Source: JAVKFY01 sp040223615 (GTDB lineage: Bacteria > Pseudomonadota > Alphaproteobacteria > GCA-2731375). From it: a stretch of DNA of 44,604 nucleotides. The stretch covers positions 1 to 44,604 of the forward strand of contig JAVKFY010000003.1 of NCBI GenBank assembly GCA_040223615.1, in the 5' to 3' direction. Position numbers and translations under genes: made by a program. Shown here piece after piece: positions 15,966-25,085 of this stretch. The number at the start of each line of letters is the position of its first letter. Positions within the stretch are counted from its first letter, which is position 1. The notes beneath the pieces were generated by a model. That model had not been told where the DNA came from. It saw nothing but the letters and a program-made list of their open reading frames with translations, and searched no databases.

Positions 15966-17339
15966 ATGTCCGGCGCTTCCAACATGGTCGACACGACTGG
16001 CGGCCCGCTGACCAGGGACGACCTGATCGGCTATCTCGAACAGGGCTGTAAGCCGCCCGAGCAGTGGCGGATCGGCACCGAGCACGAGAAGTTCGGCTAT
16101 CACCTCGACGATCTCCGCCCGCTCGAATATGACGGCCCGCGCGGCATCAGGGCGATGCTGGAGGGCTTGCAACGCTTCGGCTGGGATCCGGTGATCGAGA
16201 AGGGCAACGTGATCGCGCTGAGCTCGGCGGAGGGCGGCTCGGTCACGCTGGAGCCGGGCGGGCAGTTCGAGTTGTCCGGCGCACCGCTGGAGACCCTGCA
16301 CCAGACCTGCGCCGAGGTGAACGAGCATCTCCGCCAGGTCAAGGAAGTGGCGCACGAGATCGGCGCCGGATTCCTCGGACTCGGCTTCAACCCGAAGTGG
16401 ACCCGCGCCGATACGCCGGTGATGCCGAAGGGCCGCTACGGCATCATGCGGCGCTACATGCCGACCAAGGGCGACCACGGCCTCGACATGATGCTGCGCA
16501 GCTGTACCGTGCAGGTGAACCTGGACTTCGCGTCGGAAGCCGACATGGTGAAGAAGTTCCGGGCCAGCCTGGCGCTGCAGCCGATCGTCACCGCAATGTT
16601 TGCCAACTCGCCCTTCGTGGAGGGCAAGCCGTCGGGCTACATGAGCTACCGCAGCTTCGTGTGGACCGACACCGACCCGGACCGCTGCGGCATGCTGCCA
16701 TTCGTGTTCGACGACGGTTTCGGGTTCGAGGCCTATGCCGAGCACGCGCTGAACGTGCCGATGTATTTCGTTTATCGCGACGGCAAGTATATCGACGCGG
16801 CGGGGCAATCCTTCCGCGACTTCATGGCCGGCAAGCTGCCGGCCTATCCCGGCCATACGCCGACCATGAACGACTGGGTCGATCACCTGACGACGCTGTT
16901 CCCGGAGGTGCGGATGAAGCGCTTCCTGGAGATGCGCGGCGCCGATGGCGGGCCGTGGGGCCGGCTGTGCGCGCTGCCGGCGGTGTGGGTCGGGCTGTTG
17001 TATGACGACACCGCGCTGGATGCCGCGTGGGATCTGGCCAAGGGCTGGTCGATTGACCAGCGCGAGACGCTGCGCCGGGAAACGCCGCGCACCGGCCTGA
17101 CTGGCGAGATCGAGGGCCTGAATGTGCTCGACCTGGCCCGCGAGGTGGTGAAGATCGCCGATGCCGGCTTAAAGGCGCGCGGCCGTCATGGAGCGATCTC
17201 GGACGACGAGACCGAATACCTGCTGCCGCTGAAGCAGATCGTCGAGGACGGCCGCTCGCCGGCCCAGGCGCTGCTCGACGCCTACGAGAGCCGCTGGGGC
17301 GGGTCGGTCGATCCGGTGTTCACCGAGCAGGCCTACTGA
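15966..17339 (+). CDS. gshA: Glutamate-cysteine ligase
   Basis: A 457-residue ligase of the plant/alphaproteobacterial class that makes gamma-glutamylcysteine, the first step of glutathione synthesis. Visible family segments are RIGTEHEKFGY (35-45), LEPGGQFELSGAP (near 97), FNPKWTR, MPKGRYGIMRRYMP (near 157), and MLRSCTVQVNLDF (near 177). The ATG at 15966 follows GGAGAA; a second in-frame ATG at 15984 is possible. Glutathione made here would support the AhpD-like, redoxin and glutathione peroxidase proteins encoded later in the window, an inference only. Confidence 0.94.
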   Translation: MSGASNMVDTTGGPLTRDDLIGYLEQGCKPPEQWRIGTEHEKFGYHLDDLRPLEYDGPRGIRAMLEGLQRFGWDPVIEKGNVIALSSAEGGSVTLEPGGQFELSGAPLETLHQTCAEVNEHLRQVKEVAHEIGAGFLGLGFNPKWTRADTPVMPKGRYGIMRRYMPTKGDHGLDMMLRSCTVQVNLDFASEADMVKKFRASLALQPIVTAMFANSPFVEGKPSGYMSYRSFVWTDTDPDRCGMLPFVFDDGFGFEAYAEHALNVPMYFVYRDGKYIDAAGQSFRDFMAGKLPAYPGHTPTMNDWVDHLTTLFPEVRMKRFLEMRGADGGPWGRLCALPAVWVGLLYDDTALDAAWDLAKGWSIDQRETLRRETPRTGLTGEIEGLNVLDLAREVVKIADAGLKARGRHGAISDDETEYLLPLKQIVEDGRSPAQALLDAYESRWGGSVDPVFTEQAY

Positions 17340-17342
17340 ACA

Positions 17343-18329
17343 TTGCCGGCCACCCCGATCCTGGATGTCGCGGAACCCTTCGCGGCGGAGATGCCCGGCT
17401 ACACCATCGTCGGCTACGCGTGGCGCGACCGGCCGGCGGACAAGCCGGCGCTGCTGTTCAGCCACGCCAACGGCTTCAACGCGGAATGCTACGTGCCGTT
17501 CCTGGCGCGGCTTGCCGACGAGTTCCAGATCTTCAGCTTCGATCTGCGCGGACACGGCCGCTCCACCGGGCCGGAAGCGGCGACGCACGAGACCTACAGC
17601 CTGGATGACATGGGTCACGACCTGGCCGCGGTCGCGGCGCAGATGCATGAGCGCATCGGGCCGCAGACGGCGGCGCATTTCGTGTCGCACTCGGTCGGCG
17701 GCCACATCGCCATCCTGCAGCAGGCGCATAGCGAGCCGGTGCCGTGGGCGACGATGACGCTGTTCGAGCCGCCGCTACACCCGCCGCGCGATCATCCGCT
17801 GCACGAACATTCCAGCGCGCACGCCGACGTGTTCCAGAACTGGGCCCGACGCCGGTCGCCTGAATATGACGACATGGCGGCCTGGGAGAAGGGCAGCCGG
17901 GCGGGCATGTTCGCCGCCTTCTCCGACGAGATGCGCGCGCAGTACCTGTTCGCCGGCGTCGAGCCGCTGCGCGACGGCCGGCTGCGGTTGCGCTGCCGCG
18001 GCGAGGTCGAGGCGGCGATCTACGAGGCCTGCGATCACACCAATTCCACCGTGGTGGCCAAGCGCCTGACGATGCCGTCGATGATCTATGCCAACGATCC
18101 GCGTGAGGGTCGCGGCCGGGCCTGGCTCACCCGGATGCTGGGCGAGGTGGCGGCGGATTCGCCGCTGGGCCAGGGCCGGGTGATGGTCCGCCATGGCCAC
18201 CTGATGGTGCAGGAAGATCCCGACCTGTGCGCCGAGGCCGTTCGCGCCCACGTCTACCGCAACCAGCCGGTCGCCGCCTCGATGGCGATCCCGGAACTGC
18301 TGGCGTACTTAGATGTAGACTGCGGGTGA
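17343..18329 (+). CDS. Alpha/beta hydrolase, unknown substrate
   Basis: A 328-residue hydrolase-fold protein. The oxyanion region is LLFSHANGFN near residue 37, a second strand gives FDLRGHGRS near 62, and the nucleophile elbow is VSHSVGGH near residue 117 (Ser in place of the G-x-S-x-G first Gly). The C-terminal VRHGHLMVQEDPD near 285 supplies the probable catalytic His. The start is uncertain: TTG 17343 is 3 bases after the gshA stop and suggests coupling, while ATG 17391 would begin just before the first predicted strand. The substrate cannot be read from the sequence. Confidence 0.8.
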   Translation: MPATPILDVAEPFAAEMPGYTIVGYAWRDRPADKPALLFSHANGFNAECYVPFLARLADEFQIFSFDLRGHGRSTGPEAATHETYSLDDMGHDLAAVAAQMHERIGPQTAAHFVSHSVGGHIAILQQAHSEPVPWATMTLFEPPLHPPRDHPLHEHSSAHADVFQNWARRRSPEYDDMAAWEKGSRAGMFAAFSDEMRAQYLFAGVEPLRDGRLRLRCRGEVEAAIYEACDHTNSTVVAKRLTMPSMIYANDPREGRGRAWLTRMLGEVAADSPLGQGRVMVRHGHLMVQEDPDLCAEAVRAHVYRNQPVAASMAIPELLAYLDVDCG

Positions 18330-18368
18330 CGTGGTTTGGCGAGTACAAAGATAGGCTAGGTTCGGGCT

Positions 18369-19145
18369 ATGCCAAACGGTACGCCGCTCAGCGAGGAAGA
18401 TGCGCGAGCGATAATGGCCGGCGGGTTCGCCGACGCATGTAGAGAAATTCTTAGTGGGGCCTGCGCGGCCATTTTTTGGTTTGCGCAGGACGATGCCGAT
18501 CGTCCAATTCTTGGTAACGGTTCAGTCACATTCCTCCAGACTCCAGAGCGGCTACTTGGGGTAACTGCTGCGCACGTTATACGCGGCTATCAAGCTGTCC
18601 GTGACGTTCGGCCGGTGACGCTTCAGATTGGTGACGAAATATTCGAGAAACTGAGAACCATCGCGATCTCGGATCGTCTTGATATCGCGACTTTCGAATT
18701 AACTGCGCGCACGCTTGCCGGCAACGGAAAGCCCATTGTGCCTTTTGCAAGTTGGCCTCCGGTCGCTCCTCTCGAAGGCTTTGGCATAATGGTTGCCGGC
18801 TACCCCGGAGGCGAGCGACGTATTGAAGGCCGCTTGGAGGTGAACTTCGGACTGTTCACCGGTCTCGGAATTGCTCGGCGGGTCACAGTTGATCAGGTAA
18901 CGTGGCTGATCGAACGTGAATATTGTATGGAGGGCGGCCCTGTCCCTGCTATGCCACCCAACTACGATCTTGGGGGGATAAGTGGTGGGCCTTTGGTCGC
19001 GCTTTGGGAAAGCGCTGCCGGGCTAGTCACGTACCGCTTGGCTGCGATTGTTTCAGAAGCCAATGCAGGCCTGGAACACATTGTTGGAAAGCGAGCAGAG
19101 TACATACAACCTGACGGCAGTATCGACGAGCCAGTCGGAATTTAG
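18369..19145 (+). CDS. Trypsin-like serine protease in a low-GC islet
   Basis: A 258-residue protein with a plausible serine protease triad: His69 in GVTAAHVI, Asp105 in RLDIATF and Ser205 in GGISGGPLV, in trypsin-fold order. No signal peptide or membrane segment is present, so it should be cytoplasmic. The base composition differs sharply from its neighbours: the line 18481-18540 is 52% GC whereas 19201-19260 is 78%, and codons rare elsewhere here (TTT, ATA, AAT, AGA) are frequent. That suggests recent transfer. It lies between an alpha/beta hydrolase and tldD with no partner genes. Its target is unknown; similar stand-alone proteases occur in stress and defence settings, but nothing here shows either. 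Confidence 0.72.
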   Translation: MPNGTPLSEEDARAIMAGGFADACREILSGACAAIFWFAQDDADRPILGNGSVTFLQTPERLLGVTAAHVIRGYQAVRDVRPVTLQIGDEIFEKLRTIAISDRLDIATFELTARTLAGNGKPIVPFASWPPVAPLEGFGIMVAGYPGGERRIEGRLEVNFGLFTGLGIARRVTVDQVTWLIEREYCMEGGPVPAMPPNYDLGGISGGPLVALWESAAGLVTYRLAAIVSEANAGLEHIVGKRAEYIQPDGSIDEPVGI

Positions 19146-19155
19146 AGCCTCGCTG

Positions 19156-20589
19156 TCAGGCCGCGGTGCCGCCGACCGTGAGGCCGTCGAGCAGCAGGGT
19201 CGGCTGGCCGACGCCGACCGGGACGCCCTGGCCGTTCTTGCCGCAGGTGCCGATGCCCGGGTCGAGCGCCATGTCGTTGCCAATGGCCCGCACCCGGGTC
19301 AACGCGTCCGGACCGTTGCCGATCAGGGTGGCGCCCTTCACCGGCGCGCCGATCTTGCCGTCCTCGATGCGGTAGGCCTCGGTGCAGGAGAACACGAACT
19401 TGCCGGAGACGATGTCGACCTGGCCGCCGCCGAAGTTGACCGCGAACAGGCCGTTCTTCACCCCGGCGAGGATCTCGGCGGGATCGCGGTCGCCGGCGAG
19501 CATCACGGTGTTGGTCATGCGCGGCATCGGCATGTGGGCGTAGGACTGGCGCCGGCCGTTGCCGGTCGCGGCCATGCCCATCAGCCGGGCGTTCAGCCGG
19601 TCCTGCATGTAGCCCTTCAGGATGCCGTCCTCGATCAGCACGGTGCGGCTGGTCGGCGTGCCCTCGTCGTCGACGGTCAGGCTGCCGCGGCGGTCGCGCA
19701 TGGTGCCATCGTCGACCACGGTGACGCCGGGGCTGGCGACCCGCTCGCCCAGCAGCCCGGAGAAGGCCGAGGTCTTCTTGCGGTTGAAGTCGCCCTCCAG
19801 GCCGTGGCCGATGGCCTCGTGCAGCAGGATGCCGGGCCAGCCGGGGCCCAGCACCACCGCCATCTCGCCGGCCGGCGCCGGTTCGGAGCGCAGGTTGACG
19901 TCGGCCTGGCGCAGCGCCTCGTCGACGTCGGCCTGCCAGGCGTCGGGCTGGATATACTCGGCATAGCCGACGCGGCCGCCGGTGCCGTGGCTGCCGGTCT
20001 CCTGCCGGTCGCCCTCGCCCAGCACCACCGACACATTGAGGCGCACCAGCGGGCGGATGTCGCGGACCCGGCGGCCGTCGGCGCGGACGATCTCGACCGC
20101 CTGCCACTGACCGTTCAGCGAGGCCGAGACCTGGCGCACGCGGCTGTCCCTGGCGCGGGCGTACGCGTCGATATCGGCCAGCAGCTTCACCTTGGCCGCG
20201 AATTCGACCTCGGTCAGCGGGTTGTCGGCGGCATAGAGCGCCTGGTTGGTGCCCTGCGGCGCCATCGCCAGTTCGCCCTCATGGCCGCGTCGGACCGCCT
20301 GGACCGCGTCGCCGGCGCGTCTCAGCGCCTGCTCGGTCAACTCGTTGGCGTGCGCGTAGCCGGTCGATTCGGCGGCCACGGCGCGCAGGCCGAACCCCTG
20401 TGAAGTATCGAAGCTGGCGTTCTTCAGCCGGCCGTCGTCGAAGGCGAAGCTCTCCGACTGGCGGTATTCGAGGAACAGCTCGCCATCGTCGCTGCCGGAC
20501 AGCGCCTCGCCGACCAGTCTCTCGACCCGGCCCTCGTCGAGGCCGGTGGCGTCGTAGAACAGGCGACGGGTGGTATCGGCATCGGCCAT
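19156..20589 (-). CDS. tldD: Metalloprotease TldD
   Basis: A 477-residue catalytic subunit of the TldD/TldE protease. The metal-binding motif HEAIGH is at residues 257-262 (His257, Glu258, His262), with the likely third ligand in the C-terminal GTCGKNGQG segment. The start ATG at 20589 is preceded by GGGAG on the minus strand; an in-frame start 81 bases upstream would add a non-conserved extension and is rejected. Its partner TldE is encoded at 11349-12704. tldD divergent from or next to the coxB operon is a common alphaproteobacterial arrangement. Confidence 0.92.
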   Translation of the reverse strand: MADADTTRRLFYDATGLDEGRVERLVGEALSGSDDGELFLEYRQSESFAFDDGRLKNASFDTSQGFGLRAVAAESTGYAHANELTEQALRRAGDAVQAVRRGHEGELAMAPQGTNQALYAADNPLTEVEFAAKVKLLADIDAYARARDSRVRQVSASLNGQWQAVEIVRADGRRVRDIRPLVRLNVSVVLGEGDRQETGSHGTGGRVGYAEYIQPDAWQADVDEALRQADVNLRSEPAPAGEMAVVLGPGWPGILLHEAIGHGLEGDFNRKKTSAFSGLLGERVASPGVTVVDDGTMRDRRGSLTVDDEGTPTSRTVLIEDGILKGYMQDRLNARLMGMAATGNGRRQSYAHMPMPRMTNTVMLAGDRDPAEILAGVKNGLFAVNFGGGQVDIVSGKFVFSCTEAYRIEDGKIGAPVKGATLIGNGPDALTRVRAIGNDMALDPGIGTCGKNGQGVPVGVGQPTLLLDGLTVGGTAA

Positions 20590-20623
20590 GGCGGACTCCC
20601 TGGGACTGGCGGCGGTACGACTC

Positions 20624-20652
20624 AATATAGGCACGCTTGGCCCGGGTGCGAC
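20624..20652 (-). promoter_or_regulatory. Candidate promoter of tldD
   Basis: On the minus strand, TATATT (20629-20624) lies 17 bases after GTCGCA (20652-20647), 35 bases before the tldD start. The -10 is good and the -35 poor. Part of the 326-base gap 20590-20915. Confidence 0.35.
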
Positions 20653-20815
20653 AGCAACGCCCGCCGGCATCCGATTCAGGCAGGTGCACCCGACGATGCG
20701 ACATTAGGTCACGGCCGTCGATGTACAGTCGCGCAGTCGGTTGTAACTACCTGAATTCATTGAGTAGAACGCCCGTCTCGCGGACCGCCCGAAGTGGCTT
20801 TCAACGGGGTGAGCC

Positions 20816-20847
20816 TTGTTCGCGATTTGGCCGGTGGTATAGATACC
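20816..20847 (+). promoter_or_regulatory. Candidate cox operon promoter with an overlapping 14-base palindrome
   Basis: TTGTTC at 20816-20821 and TATAGA at 20838-20843 are 16 bases apart. The -10 is embedded in the perfect palindrome TGGTAT-AG-ATACCA (20835-20848), a possible repressor site. It lies about 70 bases before coxB in the only gap above 300 bases; the rest of that gap (20653-20815) shows nothing I can name. Confidence 0.45.
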
Positions 20848-20915
20848 ATCGAGCGACGGTGGCGCCCCTCGACGGACGTCACGGCCGTGCGTGCCCGCAG
20901 ACGTTTAGGATCGAC

Positions 20916-21764
20916 ATGCCAATGGGTTGGTTCCGCACTCTCACCCTCGCCGCCGGCGCCACCGGCCTGGCGGGCGGCTCCGCCGCAGCGCAGGACGGTA
21001 TCGCCAAGGACTGGCAACTCGGTCTGCAGGAACCGGCCTCGCCGGTGATGCACGAGGTCATCTGGTTTCACGACATCCTGCTGATGCCGATCATCACGGT
21101 GATCACGCTGTTCGTGCTGGCGCTGCTGCTCTACATCATGTTCCGGTTCCGCGAGTCGGCGAACCCGACGCCGTCGAAGACCACGCACAACACGCTGCTG
21201 GAAGTGATCTGGACGGCGGTGCCGATCCTGATCCTGGTGGTCATCGCGATCCCGTCCTTCAAGCTGCTGTACATGCAGGACAAGGCGGTCGACGCCGACA
21301 TGACGATCAAGGCGATCGGCAACCAGTGGTACTGGACCTACGAATATCCCGACCACGGCAACTTCGTGTTCGATGCCAACATGATCCCCGAGGCCGACCT
21401 GAAGGATGGCCAGCCGCGGCTGCTGGCGACCGACAATGAAGTGGTGGTGCCGGTCAACAAGACGATCCGGATGCTGCTCACTGCCACCGACGTGATCCAC
21501 AACTGGGCGATCCCGGCCTTCTCGGTGAAGCTGGACGCGGTGCCCGGCCGAACCAACGAGACCTGGTTCCTGGCCGAGCGCGAGGGCGTCTATTACGGCC
21601 AGTGCTCGGAGCTCTGCGGCGTTCGTCACGGCTTCATGCCGATCACCGTCCGGGTGGTGTCGGAGGCCGCGTTCGCAACTTGGGTGGCGCAGGCGCAGGA
21701 ACGCTTCGCCGCCGTCGAGACCGCGCCGCGCCATCTCGCCGCCATTCGTGATCAAGGAAAGTAA
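20916..21764 (+). CDS. coxB: Cytochrome c oxidase subunit II
   Basis: A 282-residue subunit carrying the CuA centre that accepts electrons from cytochrome c. A signal peptide (residues 1-26, ending AAAQD), two transmembrane helices (near 50-75 and 95-118) and a periplasmic cupredoxin domain follow in order. The CuA loop is C230-S-E-L-C234 with His238 and Met241 (QCSELCGVRHGFM), and the aromatic patch GNQWYWTYEYPD is near residue 130. I use ATG 20916, 5 bases after AGGA, because the longer frame back to 20637 runs through the promoter region. It leads the operon coxB-coxA-ctaB-coxF-ctaG-coxC. Confidence 0.95.
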   Translation: MPMGWFRTLTLAAGATGLAGGSAAAQDGIAKDWQLGLQEPASPVMHEVIWFHDILLMPIITVITLFVLALLLYIMFRFRESANPTPSKTTHNTLLEVIWTAVPILILVVIAIPSFKLLYMQDKAVDADMTIKAIGNQWYWTYEYPDHGNFVFDANMIPEADLKDGQPRLLATDNEVVVPVNKTIRMLLTATDVIHNWAIPAFSVKLDAVPGRTNETWFLAEREGVYYGQCSELCGVRHGFMPITVRVVSEAAFATWVAQAQERFAAVETAPRHLAAIRDQGK

Positions 21765-21769
21765 CCGAC

Positions 21770-23416
21770 ATGAGTGACAGCCACGCCCACGACGAGCACG
21801 GCGCGGACGCGCACGGCCACGATCACGACCACCACACGCCGACCGGCTGGCGCCGGTTCGTGTACTCCACGAACCACAAGGACATCGGCACGATGTACCT
21901 GGTGTTCGCGGTGGTCGCGGGCATCATCGGCGCCACCTTCTCGGTGCTGATGCGCATCGAACTGGCCAGCCCGGGCGACGGCATCCTGGGCGGCGACTAT
22001 CACATGTTCAACGTGCTGGTCACCGCGCACGGCCTGATCATGGTGTTCTTCATGGTCATGCCGGCGATGATCGGCGGCTTCGGCAACTGGATCGTGCCGC
22101 TGATGATCGGGGCGCCGGACATGGCGTTCCCGCGGATGAACAACATCTCGTTCTGGCTGTTGCCGCCGTCCTTCCTGCTGCTGCTGATCTCCCCGTTCGT
22201 CGAGGGACCTCCCGGCAATACCGGCGTCGGCGGCGGCTGGACGATCTACGCGCCGCTATCGACCTCGGGCCAGCCCGGGCCGGCGATGGACCTGGCGATC
22301 TTCAGCCTGCACCTGGCCGGCGCCTCGTCGATCCTGGGCGCGATCAACTTCATCACCACGATCTTCAACATGCGCGCGCCGGGCATGACGCTGCACCGGA
22401 TGCCGCTGTTCGTGTGGTCGATCCTGGTGACCGCGTTCCTGCTGCTGCTGTCGCTGCCGGTGCTGGCCGGCGCGATCACCATGCTGCTGACCGACCGCAA
22501 CTTCGGCACCGCATTCTTCGACGCATCGAAGGGCGGCGATCCGGTGCTGTACCAGCATCTGTTCTGGTTCTTCGGGCACCCGGAGGTCTACATCCTGATC
22601 CTGCCGGGCTTCGGCATGATCAGCCACGTGATCTCGACCTTCTCCAAGAAGCCGATCTTCGGCTATCTCGGCATGGCCTACGCCATGGTGGCGATCGGCG
22701 TGATCGGCTTCATCGTGTGGGCGCACCACATGTACCGGGCCGGCCTGGACATCGACACCCAGGCCTACTTCACCGCCGCGACCATGGTCATCGCGGTGCC
22801 GACCGGCATCAAGATCTTCTCCTGGATCGCGACGATGTGGGGCGGCTCGATCCGCTTCGACACGCCGATGCTGTGGGCGACGGGCTTCATCTTCCTGTTC
22901 ACGCTCGGCGGCGTGACCGGCGTGGTGCTGGCCAATGCCGGCGTCGACTCGGCGCTGCACGACACCTATTACGTCGTCGCGCACTTCCACTACGTGCTGT
23001 CGCTGGGCGCGGTGTTCGCGATCTTCGCCGGGTTCTACTACTGGATCGGCAAGATGTCGGGCCGGCGCTATCCGGAGGCGCTCGGGAAGCTGCACTTCTG
23101 GGTCACCTTCATCGGCGTGAACCTGATCTTCTTCCCGCAGCATTTCCTCGGCCTGGCCGGCATGCCGCGGCGTATCCCGGACTATCCGGACGCCTATGCC
23201 GACTGGAACATGATCTCGTCGATCGGCTCCTACATCTCGTTCGCGGGCATGCTGATCTTCCTGTTCGTGTGCTACCGAACCTTCACCTCCGGCGAGAAGG
23301 TTGGCGACAACCAGTGGGGCGAGGGCGCCACGACGCTGGAATGGACGGTGTCGTCGCCGCCGCCGTTCCATACCTTCGAGGAACTGCCGCAGATTTCCGG
23401 CGGCGACCATCACTAG
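21770..23416 (+). CDS. coxA: Cytochrome c oxidase subunit I (heme-copper oxidase)
   Basis: The 548-residue catalytic subunit with 12 predicted helices, heme a and the heme a3-CuB centre. Visible ligands and motifs include HGLIMVFF (heme a His), HPEVYILILPGFG with the His-Tyr cross-link pair, VWAHHMY (CuB His pair) and VAHFHYVLSLGAVF near the C-terminus (heme a3 and heme a His). The N-terminus is unusually His-rich (HAHDEHGADAHGHDHDHH, residues 4-21), a possible metal-binding tail. It begins 5 bases after coxB, so the two are tightly coupled. Confidence 0.97.
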   Translation: MSDSHAHDEHGADAHGHDHDHHTPTGWRRFVYSTNHKDIGTMYLVFAVVAGIIGATFSVLMRIELASPGDGILGGDYHMFNVLVTAHGLIMVFFMVMPAMIGGFGNWIVPLMIGAPDMAFPRMNNISFWLLPPSFLLLLISPFVEGPPGNTGVGGGWTIYAPLSTSGQPGPAMDLAIFSLHLAGASSILGAINFITTIFNMRAPGMTLHRMPLFVWSILVTAFLLLLSLPVLAGAITMLLTDRNFGTAFFDASKGGDPVLYQHLFWFFGHPEVYILILPGFGMISHVISTFSKKPIFGYLGMAYAMVAIGVIGFIVWAHHMYRAGLDIDTQAYFTAATMVIAVPTGIKIFSWIATMWGGSIRFDTPMLWATGFIFLFTLGGVTGVVLANAGVDSALHDTYYVVAHFHYVLSLGAVFAIFAGFYYWIGKMSGRRYPEALGKLHFWVTFIGVNLIFFPQHFLGLAGMPRRIPDYPDAYADWNMISSIGSYISFAGMLIFLFVCYRTFTSGEKVGDNQWGEGATTLEWTVSSPPPFHTFEELPQISGGDHH

Positions 23417-23437
23417 GCCGACGGTCGGGGTAGGACA

Positions 23438-24355
23438 GTGAGCGACAGCGCCACCGTCAGCGGTCGCGTCGGCGAGCAGGTTTCTGCCGGCACGGCGGCC
23501 GACTTCGCCGCGCTGCTGAAGCCGCGGGTGATGAGCCTGGTGGTGTTCACCGCCGCCGTCGGCATGGCCCTGGCGCCGGGCGATCTGCATCCGGTGCTGG
23601 CGATCGCGGCGCTGGTCTGCATCGCCGTCGGCGCCGGCGCGTCGGGCGCCATCAACATGTGGTACGACGCCGACATCGACCGGGTCATGCAGCGCACCGC
23701 CGCGCGGCCGATCCCGGCCGGCCGGGTGGCGCCGGGCGAGGCGCTGGGCTTCGGCGTGACGCTGGCGGTCGGCTCGGTGCTGACCATGGGCCTGTTCGTG
23801 AACGTCGCGGCGGCCGCGCTGCTGGCGCTCACCATCGCGTTCTACGTTTTCGTCTACACCATGTGGCTGAAGCGCCGCACGCCGCAGAATATCGTCATCG
23901 GCGGCGCCGCCGGCGCGTTCCCACCGATGATCGGCTGGGCCGCGGTGAACGGTGAGGTGGCGCTCGGCTCGGTGGTGTTGTTCGCGATCATCTTCATGTG
24001 GACGCCGCCGCATTTCTGGGCGCTGTCGCTGTACAAGGCCGGCGAGTATGCCCGCGCCGGGGTGCCGATGCTGCCGGTGGTCGCCGGCGAGCGCGAGACC
24101 CGGCGGCAGATCCTGATCTACAGCCTGCTGCTGACCCCGCTGGCGGTGCTGCCGAGCTTCATCGGCATGGCCTCGCCGGCGTATGGCGCGGTGGCGGCGG
24201 CACTCGGCCTGATCTTCCTGGTCGCCGCATTCGCGGTCTCGCGTGCCGGCGCCGGCGACTACCGGGCGGCGCGGCGGCTGTTCGGCTACTCGATCTTCTA
24301 TCTGGCGGCGATTTTCGCCGGCCTGCTGGCGGACCGGCTGTGGCTGGGGCTGTGA
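23438..24355 (+). CDS. ctaB: Protoheme IX farnesyltransferase
   Basis: A 305-residue membrane enzyme that converts heme B to heme O, the precursor of heme A for the oxidase. The UbiA-superfamily first motif appears as NMWYDADIDRVMQRT (near residue 71) and the second as YTMWLKRRTPQNIVIGG (near 140). Several hydrophobic helices span the rest. The start is GTG 23438 after TAGGAC. Position between coxA and coxF matches the usual alphaproteobacterial cox operon. Confidence 0.94.
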   Translation: MSDSATVSGRVGEQVSAGTAADFAALLKPRVMSLVVFTAAVGMALAPGDLHPVLAIAALVCIAVGAGASGAINMWYDADIDRVMQRTAARPIPAGRVAPGEALGFGVTLAVGSVLTMGLFVNVAAAALLALTIAFYVFVYTMWLKRRTPQNIVIGGAAGAFPPMIGWAAVNGEVALGSVVLFAIIFMWTPPHFWALSLYKAGEYARAGVPMLPVVAGERETRRQILIYSLLLTPLAVLPSFIGMASPAYGAVAAALGLIFLVAAFAVSRAGAGDYRAARRLFGYSIFYLAAIFAGLLADRLWLGL

Positions 24356-24360
24356 GAGCG

Positions 24361-24483
24361 ATGCCGCTCAGCGATCGTCACCGTCAGAAGCGCGGCCGCA
24401 ACTTCGCGCTGGCCGGCGTGCTGGTATTGCTGGTGGTGCTGTTCTTCGTGGTCTCGATCGTGAAGATGGGCGGCGCGCCATGA
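24361..24483 (+). CDS. coxF: CoxF-like small membrane protein
   Basis: A 40-residue protein: a basic N-terminus (SDRHRQKRGRN), one hydrophobic helix (residues 15-34) and a short tail. It begins 5 bases after ctaB and overlaps ctaG as ATGA at 24480-24483. A small single-helix ORF at this place is known as CoxF in alphaproteobacterial cox operons; its function is poorly defined and assumed to be in assembly. The call rests on position, length and topology. Confidence 0.8.
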   Translation: MPLSDRHRQKRGRNFALAGVLVLLVVLFFVVSIVKMGGAP

Positions 24484-25064
24484 AGCTGCGCCTGCGCAAC
24501 CGGGTGGTCGCTCTGGGCGGCGTGGCGGTGGTCGCCGGCATGCTCGGCCTGAGCTACGCTGCGGTGCCGCTTTACCAGCTGTTCTGTCAGGTCACCGGCT
24601 ATGGTGGCACGCCGCAGCAGGCCGACGTAGCGCCGGATCAGGTTCTGGACCGCACCATCACCGTGCGCTTCAACGCCGACACCATGCCGGAACTGCCGTG
24701 GCGGTTTCGCCCGGCGCAGCGCCAGGTGACGCTGAAGGTCGGCGAGCAGGGTCTGGCGTTCTATGTCGCGGAGAACCTCAGCAAGCGTCCGGTGACCGGC
24801 CAGGCGGCGTTCAACGTCACGCCGGAAAAGGCCGGGCGCTACTTCACCAAGGTGGAATGCTTCTGCTTCACCGAACAGACCCTGGCCGCCGGCCAGCAGG
24901 TCGACATGCCGGTCAGCTTCTACGTCGACCCGGCGATCGCCGACGACCGCGACCTTGACGAGGTGAAAACCATTACCTTGTCCTATACTTTCTTTCGCGC
25001 CGACGATCCGGCGCCCACGACGATCGGCCAGGCCGCGCCCGCGCCCGGCGGCCGGGTGAATTGA
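24480..25064 (+). CDS. ctaG: Cytochrome c oxidase assembly protein CtaG (Cox11-type copper chaperone)
   Basis: A 194-residue membrane-anchored chaperone that delivers copper to the CuB site of subunit I. One transmembrane helix (near 8-27) is followed by a periplasmic domain. The copper-binding motif CFCF is seen in KVECFCFTEQTL near residue 125, and AAVPLYQLFCQVTGYGGT near residue 23 is characteristic of the family. The ATG at 24480 overlaps the coxF stop. The longer upstream frame overlapping ctaB is not used. Confidence 0.94.
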   Translation: MKLRLRNRVVALGGVAVVAGMLGLSYAAVPLYQLFCQVTGYGGTPQQADVAPDQVLDRTITVRFNADTMPELPWRFRPAQRQVTLKVGEQGLAFYVAENLSKRPVTGQAAFNVTPEKAGRYFTKVECFCFTEQTLAAGQQVDMPVSFYVDPAIADDRDLDEVKTITLSYTFFRADDPAPTTIGQAAPAPGGRVN

Positions 25065-25085
25065 TTTTGATGGAGAGCCTGAGCC

